In this document: piece by piece, positions 9,110 to 14,225 of the stretch | How the letters are laid out: each line of letters begins with the position of its first letter | How positions within the stretch are numbered: the first letter of the stretch is position 1 | Source: Lachnospiraceae bacterium UBA6403 | GTDB taxonomy: Bacteria > Bacillota > Clostridia > Lachnospirales > Lachnospiraceae | Length of the DNA: 14,225 nt | Direction of reading: 5' to 3' | NCBI GenBank assembly: GCA_002437435.1 | Contig: DJPV01000079.1 | Location: 2,783 to 17,007 of the forward strand | Notes under the pieces: model-generated | The model's input: the letters and a program-made list of their open reading frames with translations, nothing else | Told to the model about the DNA's origin: nothing | The model's database searches: none | Program-made: the position numbers and the translations under genes

Positions 9110-10462
9110 GAAAAGTAAGATATAAGACAGCGAGATATAGAACAGGCGTCATTCTTGTGATACTGGTATGTACTATGCTGTGTGGCTGTGGAGAAAAAAA
9201 AAGCTATATATGATGCAGCTTTGGGAGAGAAAGAAAGTGGATTAAAAGGCAGTTTGTCTGTTCCGAACGCGGACTCTTATACGTTTGACGGAAACGGAGA
9301 CAAAACGATATCATTAAATACAGAGAATATTATAGTGCCGGAAACAGATTCCATGAAAACTGTATATTATGAAGAAGTAACAGTAGATAATGCATACAAA
9401 CAGCAGATTGCAGAACATATATTTGAGAAGGATAAAGGGATATATGTATATGATGGAAGCAGTATGTCAGAGGATATGCTTGCGGAGATGGAAGCATATT
9501 ATCAGAAATGTATAGACATAGCAACGCAGCAAAATGATACAAATGCACTTTCCATGTACAACGATATGTTTGCGGAGATTATAGAGAAAAAGGCATCTGC
9601 CAAAGAACTGGAAGCAGCAGGAAATTATGATGTAGATGTTTATATTGGATATATCAATGGCAGACTGTTTCTGCTTGATTTTACTTTGCAAAATGGTGGG
9701 TTTGAGCTGAAACGCTATGCGGAAGAATTAAACGCCGAAATGCTTTCGGTAGAAAATGTGACATATGCTATTGCTCATACGCAATATGGGGAGGGTGTGG
9801 AGCAGGATTTAGTACAGACGAATGATTTGAATGTAGCAACACTAGGAAAAGAGGAGATGGCTGCACAGGCAGAAGATTTTCTGAAGCGTATTGGAATTAC
9901 GGATGCAGAGGTTGTGGAAACAGCAGCTTCCGAATGGTTGTGTTATGATTTGGTTCTGGGGCAGAATGAACCGAAGACCGTTTATGATGGCTATTATATC
10001 ACCTTTGCAGATACGGTTGATGGTTATTCTCCATATATAGGATATTTTGATTTTGTAGAAAGCTTGAATGAATCCGGGGAACGAAAAGAAGGATTAACGA
10101 CACAGACATATGAAGTAAATATAAATGATAATGGAATTATAGGTGTGGTATGCCATGATAACTATCGAAGAACTGGGAAGGTGGAAGATACAAAGCTGTT
10201 AGCATGGGATGATATGCTTACTGTGGCAAATGACAATATTAAAAATTATTATTCAAATAAAAAATTATCGGGAAATATTACCTTTAATTATGTGGAATTG
10301 TCGTATTATATGGAGAAACTGAAGGATGGTTCATATGCACTCAAACCGGTATGGGTATTTTTGTCATTAGACGATATGCTGATTACTTATCATTCGGATG
10401 TGTATCCAAATGAATTATTGATAATTGATGCAGAAAACGGAACCCCAATTGACATAAAATAG
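9106..10462 (+). CDS. Large lipoprotein with a frameshift at an A9 tract
   Basis: ATG 9106 overlaps the ATPase stop. The first codons give a basic N-terminus, a hydrophobic core (VILVILVCTML) and a lipobox LCGC with Cys28 as lipidation site, then Gly-Glu-Lys-Lys. At that point lies a run of nine A (9194-9202). As written, this frame adds SYI and stops at 9211-9213, giving a 35-residue lipopeptide. The main frame continues only if one A is missing (eight A) and then gives a 451-residue lipoprotein. Without that, the main frame can only start at a GTG at 9182, with no export signal and no clear ribosome binding site. The body is acidic, without membrane segments; its end, ALKPVWVFLS...LLIIDAENGTPIDI, resembles the PepSY/YycI-like C-termini of clostridial lipoproteins (weak resemblance). 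By position it is the surface partner of the ABC complex. It could be phase-variable, fed by slippage, a decayed gene, or a sequence error. Confidence 0.65.
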
Positions 10463-10477
10463 TCAAAGGTCATTGAC
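10462..10477 (+). terminator. Weak hairpin at the end of the operon
   Basis: GTCAA (10462-10466) and TTGAC (10473-10477) flank a 6-base loop at the lipoprotein stop codon. No T-run follows directly, so if this is a terminator it is poor. It is the only candidate between the operon and the next promoter. Confidence 0.2.
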
Positions 10478-10515
10478 AGGAAGAATTAGTTTATTGCGTT
10501 GAAGTAAAAAAGTGC

Positions 10516-10543
10516 TTGCATTATTTCAAAAAGCTGTTATACT
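10516..10543 (+). promoter_or_regulatory. Promoter upstream of the aldolase gene
   Basis: TTGCAT (10516-10521) and TATACT (10538-10543) are 16 bases apart, and TG at 10535-10536 makes an extended -10. A second overlapping TATACT sits at 10543-10548. The predicted start near 10550 is next to the perfect palindrome AACGCGTT (10555-10562), which could be an operator. The aldolase gene starts about 100 bases downstream, giving a leader of moderate length. Confidence 0.65.
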
Positions 10544-10647
10544 ATACTCACACCAACGCGTTAAAGTGAAAAAGAAAAGGTGCCGGGACATTCTGGACAT
10601 TTAATTTGTTGCAGGATGACAGAAAAGAGATTTAGGAGGAAACAGCG

Positions 10648-11622
10648 ATGATAGGCGGAGATATGATCACGTACAGACCTGATATTCAGGTGCTTGATGC
10701 TACAATTCGAGATGGAGGACTTGTCAACGATTTTTATTTTACAGATGAATTTGTAAAAGCACTTTATGAAGCAAATTTGAAGGCTGGTGTTGATTATATG
10801 GAATTCGGTTACAAGGCTTCCAAGGAGATGTTCGATGTAGAAAAGTTCGGAAAGTGGAAGTTCTGTGACGAAGAAGCCATTCGCAGTATAGTCGGAGAGA
10901 ATAATACAGAGATGAAGATATCTGTTATGGCGGATGTCGGAAGATGCGATTACAAGACAGATATTATTGACAGAGCAGACAGTGTTATTGACATGATACG
11001 TGTGGCTACATACATCAACACCATGCCTGCTGCGATCGAGATGATAGAGGATGCACATGCAAAGGGATATGAGACGACCTGTAATATTATGGCGATCTCA
11101 AAGGATCAGGAGTCAGAGATCGATATTGCACTTGAGATGTTAGGCAAATCAAATGTAGACGGCATTTACATCGTAGACAGCTACGGTTCTTTATATCCGG
11201 AGCAGATCCAGAGACTGACCAAGAAGTATGTGGCAGTTGGAGAGAAATACGGTAAGAAGATCGGTATTCATGCACATGACAACATGAAGATGGCATATGC
11301 AAATACTGTTGAAGCTATGAGAAATGGAGCAAGCATGTTAGACGGAACAGTAAGTTCTATGGGCCGAGGTGCAGGAAATTGTGCGATGGAATTGCTGCTT
11401 GGCTTCCTTCGCAATCCAAAGTACAATCTGTACCATATCCTGAAGTTCATTGAGCGCTACATGGTTCCGTTAAAGGAAAAGGGTGATGCTGTATGGGGCT
11501 ATGATGTACCTTACATGCTGACCGGTATGCTGAACCAGCATCCAAGAGATGCCATTGACTTCATCAAACAGGGCAAACACGAATACGCTGACATGTACAG
11601 CTACTTACTTTATCGCGAGTAG
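10648..11622 (+). CDS. HMGL-like (DRE-TIM) aldolase domain protein
   Basis: A 324-residue cytoplasmic TIM-barrel enzyme of the DRE-TIM metallolyase superfamily, which includes HMG-CoA lyase, 4-hydroxy-2-oxovalerate aldolase and isopropylmalate synthase. Visible: the N-terminal LDATIRDGG (Arg21-Asp22, catalytic Arg and metal-binding Asp) and IHAHDN with His208 and His210 as metal ligands, followed by MLDGTVSSMGRGAGN, the conserved C-terminal barrel strand. The overall pattern matches stand-alone HOA-like aldolase-domain proteins, whose substrates I do not know; there is no acylating acetaldehyde dehydrogenase partner as in the DmpFG pair. ATG 10648 has AGGAGG (10634-10639) 8 bases upstream; an internal ATG at 10663 is possible. 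It has its own promoter and stands alone, followed 5 bases later by a long palindromic element. Codon use is like the housekeeping genes, not like the AT-rich operon before it. Confidence 0.82.
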   Translation: MIGGDMITYRPDIQVLDATIRDGGLVNDFYFTDEFVKALYEANLKAGVDYMEFGYKASKEMFDVEKFGKWKFCDEEAIRSIVGENNTEMKISVMADVGRCDYKTDIIDRADSVIDMIRVATYINTMPAAIEMIEDAHAKGYETTCNIMAISKDQESEIDIALEMLGKSNVDGIYIVDSYGSLYPEQIQRLTKKYVAVGEKYGKKIGIHAHDNMKMAYANTVEAMRNGASMLDGTVSSMGRGAGNCAMELLLGFLRNPKYNLYHILKFIERYMVPLKEKGDAVWGYDVPYMLTGMLNQHPRDAIDFIKQGKHEYADMYSYLLYRE

Positions 11623-11627
11623 GAAGT

Positions 11628-11871
11628 AGAAAGCGTTTCGGTGTAGTCTTTATTTCGTAATAAATGTACATAAAGACCATCCATTTTATATACGACACAT
11701 ATTATTTCGCAAGACACTTTCGTGAGTTTTTGAACAAAATGATAGCTTTCATTTTATTTCGAATTATTGGCGCTCGGAAAGGCTTGCTACATAATAGTGC
11801 GATATATAAAATTGGGTGGTCTTTTGTATTCTGATGATTTGTGAAATAAAGACTATACTGAAACGCTTTCT
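11628..11871. repeat. 244-bp imperfect palindrome with 29-bp terminal inverted repeats (MITE-like element or large structured RNA)
   Basis: The terminal arms 11628-11656 and 11843-11871 are inverted copies that match at 27 of 29 positions (outer motif AGAAAGCGTTTC). Inside, 11672-11692 and 11803-11824 are inverted copies with one mismatch and one extra base, and weaker inverted similarity continues around 11693-11713 and 11783-11801. A small perfect hairpin (AAAATGA/TCATTTT, 11736-11742 and 11749-11755) sits near the centre. GTCTTT/AAAGAC appears four times, so left and right halves can also fold on themselves. No open reading frame or transposase is inside. It fills most of the 376-base gap between the aldolase gene and gltX. 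No clear target duplication is seen at the ends. Confidence 0.8.
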
Positions 11872-12010
11872 GACATCAATGTTACAGAAAAAACCTGTAC
11901 AAAGCTGGGGGTTTGTGGTATTTTTTACTATATGTCCTTTGGCAGTCGATTAGGTGCTGTCAGGCGGTAAGAAACGAAAAATAGATTTGATATAAGAGGT
12001 GGCAGATAAG
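11872..12010 (+). other. gltX leader region, no recognisable element
   Basis: After the palindrome come about 140 bases before gltX. I see only weak structures: ACAAA/TTTGT around a G-rich loop (near 11899-11916) followed by GGTATTTTTT, and a 6-bp stem TGGCAG/CTGTCA (11940-11945 and 11957-11962). I find no T-box consensus and no convincing -35/-10 pair, so the gltX promoter is unassigned. Confidence 0.3.
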
Positions 12011-13690
12011 ATGGATTATAACAAATTAGCAGAATTAATATTCCCGGATATAACAGGAACGGTAGACGATCTGGAAGCAAGATTTCCAAAGAGAGACTTG
12101 CCGGAGGGTGCAAAGGTAACGAGATTTGCGCCAAGCCCAACCGGATACATGCATATCGGTGGTTTATATGCTGCTATGATATCAAGAAAACTTGCAAAGC
12201 AGAGCGGTGGTGTGTTCTATCTTAGAATAGAAGATACAGACAGAAAGAGAGAGCTTGAGAATGGCGTGGAGGAGATCATCAATTCCTTAAACAAGTTTGA
12301 TCTGGGATTTGACGAGGGACCATTTGAGGGAAGTCCTGTCACATATGCACCATATAAGCAGAGCGAGAGAAAAGAGATCTATCAGATCTGCGTTAAGAAG
12401 CTGATGCAGGAGGGCTATGCATATCCTGATTTTACAACTGCGGAAGAACTGGATGCGATAAGAGCAAAGCAGGAGGCTGCAAAGGTAGATATTGGATATT
12501 ATGGAGAGTATGCAGTTGGAAGAAATCTGACATACGAGCAGATCGAGGAGAAATTAGCAGCCGGAGAGCCTTATGTTGTAAGACTTAAGAGCCCGGGCGA
12601 AGCAGGAAAGACAGTTATTTACAGCGATCCGATCCGTGGTAAGATCGAGATGCCTGAGAATATGATGGATGTTGTACTGTTAAAATCTGACGGAATCCCA
12701 ACCTATCATTTTGCACATGCAGTAGACGATCATTTCATGAGAACAAATATGGTCATCCGTGGTGATGAATGGCTTGCATCCTATCCGCTTCATAAGCAGT
12801 TATTTGAACTGTGCGGATTTGAACTTCCTGAGTATGCACATATTTCACCGATCATGAAGATGGAAATATCTGTTGATGAGGATGGAAATGAACATCAGCA
12901 TAAGAGAAAACTCAGTAAGAGAAAAGACCCGGAGGCAGCCGTTGGCTTCTATCAGGAGCAGGGTTATCCATCCGAGAGTGTACTGGAATATCTGATGACG
13001 ATCGCAAATTCCAATTATGAGGAATGGCATGCGGCAAATCCGGATAAGACGATCGATGATTTCACATTGTCACTTGCGAAGATGCCGGCATCCGGTGCAT
13101 TATTTGACATGGTGAAGTTAAATGATGTCAGCAAAGAGATGATCTCTACATTTTCAGGAGAAAAGTGTTATGAGAAGATCATGGCATGGGCAAAAGAATT
13201 TGATGAGAAGCTGTATGAATTTGGCACAAATGACAAAGAGAGCTTCTTAAAGACGATCAGTCTCTGGAAGATGTCCGGAAATAAAGTCCGTAAGGATGTT
13301 GGTAAGTGGTCAGATCTGGCAGAGATGTTTGGCTATCTCTATGTGCCGGAGGATGAACTGAAGCTTTCCTACGAGATCGACGAGAAGTATAATGCAGATC
13401 AGATGGCAGAGATCATCAATGAATATAAGAAGGATCTGTTCTTAGATGCTGAGAACTGGTTTGCCGAGATGAAGGTAATGGGCGACAAGCTTGGCTATTG
13501 TCCGAATGTCAAGGAATATAAGAAGAACCCGGATGCTTACAAGGGATCGATCACAGATGTCTGCACGATTGTTCGTGTGGCAGTAACCGGTAAGAAGAAT
13601 TCACCGGATCTTGCTACGATCATGAACGTGATCGGCAAGGATCGTACGATCGGAAGACTGGACAAGTTCCTGGCAGCGATTGGCAAGTAA
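12011..13690 (+). CDS. gltX: Glutamyl-tRNA synthetase
   Basis: Charges tRNA-Glu with glutamate in the cytoplasm. Class I synthetase features: the HIGH motif in APSPTGYMHIGGLYAA (His48-Gly51), the GluRS-specific RIEDTDRKRE, the middle segment VLLKSDGIPTYHFAHAVDDH, and the KMSKS-type loop KLSKR (300-304). With 559 residues it is longer than the usual 480-500, owing to an N-terminal extension of about 32 residues before VTRFAPSPTG and a polar insertion (DEDGNEHQH) just before the KLSKR loop. ATG 12011 is chosen because AGGTGG (11997-12002) is 8 bases upstream; the in-frame GTG at 11999 lies within that site. The RIEDTDR motif and length argue for GluRS rather than GlnRS. No cysS or other partner is adjacent. 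Base composition is like the left block. Confidence 0.95.
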   Translation: MDYNKLAELIFPDITGTVDDLEARFPKRDLPEGAKVTRFAPSPTGYMHIGGLYAAMISRKLAKQSGGVFYLRIEDTDRKRELENGVEEIINSLNKFDLGFDEGPFEGSPVTYAPYKQSERKEIYQICVKKLMQEGYAYPDFTTAEELDAIRAKQEAAKVDIGYYGEYAVGRNLTYEQIEEKLAAGEPYVVRLKSPGEAGKTVIYSDPIRGKIEMPENMMDVVLLKSDGIPTYHFAHAVDDHFMRTNMVIRGDEWLASYPLHKQLFELCGFELPEYAHISPIMKMEISVDEDGNEHQHKRKLSKRKDPEAAVGFYQEQGYPSESVLEYLMTIANSNYEEWHAANPDKTIDDFTLSLAKMPASGALFDMVKLNDVSKEMISTFSGEKCYEKIMAWAKEFDEKLYEFGTNDKESFLKTISLWKMSGNKVRKDVGKWSDLAEMFGYLYVPEDELKLSYEIDEKYNADQMAEIINEYKKDLFLDAENWFAEMKVMGDKLGYCPNVKEYKKNPDAYKGSITDVCTIVRVAVTGKKNSPDLATIMNVIGKDRTIGRLDKFLAAIGK

Positions 13691-13800
13691 GATAATAGAA
13701 ATACAGGCAGAGTTTTATATATCTTAAAAAGGAGGCAGTGGCGAATCGCTGATCGACAGCGGCGGAACAGAACGTGAAAGTCGACAGGATTTGGCTGCGG
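13691..13800 (+). other. argJ leader with a displaced strong Shine-Dalgarno
   Basis: AAGGAGG (13729-13735) is the best ribosome binding site in this gap but no ATG follows it within 60 bases. A GTG at 13738 opens only four codons (GTG GCG AAT CGC TGA), and at 2 bases it is too close to be a normal start. TCGAC/GTCGA (near 13753-13757 and 13780-13784) can form a short stem. No ARG-box-like palindrome is evident to me. Confidence 0.3.
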
Positions 13801-14225
13801 ATGATTATGAAGAAGAAAACATACGAAGGATACACATATGTGGATGGTGGTGTCTGTGCGGCAAAGGGATTTGTGGCAAATGGTATAAACTGCGGACTGA
13901 ATTCCGATAAGAATAAGAATGATCTGGGTATGGTTTACAGCAGTACAGTCTGTAATGCAGCAGCCGTATATACACAGAACAAGGTAAAAGGTGCGCCGAT
14001 CCTTGTAACTAAGGAGCATCTGAAGGCAACAGGCGGCAAAGCCATGGCAGTTGTCGTTAATTCAAAGAATGCAAATACCTGTAATGCAGATGGCGTGGAA
14101 AAGGCAGAGCGGATCTGTGAGCTGGCAGCAGATGCACTGGGAATCGATGCAGATATGATCATCAATGCATCGACCGGTGTTATTGGTCAGATCCTTCCGA
14201 TCGAACCATTTGAAGAACATATGAA
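13801..14225 (+). CDS. argJ: ArgJ, glutamate N-acetyltransferase/amino-acid acetyltransferase (5' part)
   Basis: Transfers the acetyl group from N-acetylornithine to glutamate in the cyclic arginine pathway; bifunctional members also use acetyl-CoA. The visible N-terminal about 140 residues carry YVDGGVCAAKGFVANGINCG, the standard ArgJ opening, then LGMVYSSTVCNAAAVYTQNKVKGAP, AVVVNSKNANTCNADG (acetyl-group binding region) and INASTGVIGQILPIE. The self-cleavage Thr (Lys-Gly-x-Thr-Met region) lies beyond the window, so activity and mono- versus bifunctionality cannot be judged. The start is uncertain: ATG 13801 has AGGA (13786-13789) 11 bases upstream, ATG 13807 gives MKKKTYEGYTYVDGGV but has no good site; I use 13801. 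It follows gltX by 110 bases, and argC, argB or argD would be expected beyond the window. Confidence 0.92.
   Translation, partial: MIMKKKTYEGYTYVDGGVCAAKGFVANGINCGLNSDKNKNDLGMVYSSTVCNAAAVYTQNKVKGAPILVTKEHLKATGGKAMAVVVNSKNANTCNADGVEKAERICELAADALGIDADMIINASTGVIGQILPIEPFEEHM

Noticed and set aside
9182-10462. Lipoprotein body started from GTG 9182 as a cytoplasmic protein
   Set aside because: That GTG lies inside the lipobox codons of the overlapping frame and has no clear ribosome binding site; the upstream lipoprotein signal fits far better.
11628-11641. CcpA cre site in the palindrome ends
   Set aside because: GAAAGCGTTTC resembles part of cre but the spacing of TG, CG and CA is wrong, and both ends are explained by the inverted repeat.
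11872-12010. T-box riboswitch before gltX
   Set aside because: No AGGGTGGNACCGCG-like antiterminator sequence or terminator pair was found.
13537-14019. 160-codon open frame on the minus strand over gltX and argJ
   Set aside because: Translation has no recognisable domain and is antisense to two well-supported genes.

Overview
The window reads as chromosome of a Gram-positive anaerobe of the Clostridia, most likely the family Lachnospiraceae. Evidence: strong AGGAGG-type ribosome binding sites, moderately AT-rich DNA, and a TetM-like translation GTPase fused to a YacP/NYN nuclease domain, an architecture I associate with that family. The assignment is inference; there is no rRNA or other marker here. 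All recognised genes are on the + strand. I see no tRNA, rRNA, CRISPR array or transposase.

Left block (1-5295), housekeeping and carbon metabolism: the 3' part of the GTPase-NYN fusion gene, a glycerol kinase (glpK), and a large cytoplasmic family 3 glycoside hydrolase. A perfect-to-near-perfect hairpin lies between glpK and the hydrolase gene, and the left block shows no strong terminator.

Middle block (about 5296-10462), the accessory part: more AT-rich, with its own extended -10 promoter. It is a compact five-gene export-type operon: a small secreted Ser/Thr/Tyr/Gly-rich protein, two different FtsX/MacB-type permeases, a LolD/MacB-type ABC ATPase, and a large lipoprotein. The last three genes are coupled by 4-base ATGA overlaps. 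The likely picture is an ABC complex in the cytoplasmic membrane working with a surface lipoprotein to export, sense or resist the small secreted protein; the layout recalls lactococcin-972-type bacteriocin loci, but I see no convincing sequence match. The two genes for exported proteins (first and last) are each out of frame by exactly one extra base, just inside or after the signal sequence: in short A-runs in the first, in an A9 tract in the last. The three cytoplasmic/membrane genes between them are intact even though they contain A7 runs. This is the most interesting feature of the window.

Right block (10463-14225): an HMGL-like (DRE-TIM) aldolase with its own promoter, then a 376-base gene-free gap largely filled by a 244-bp imperfect palindrome with 29-bp terminal inverted repeats (MITE-like or a large structured RNA), then glutamyl-tRNA synthetase (gltX), and the 5' part of the arginine biosynthesis gene argJ, which runs off the window.
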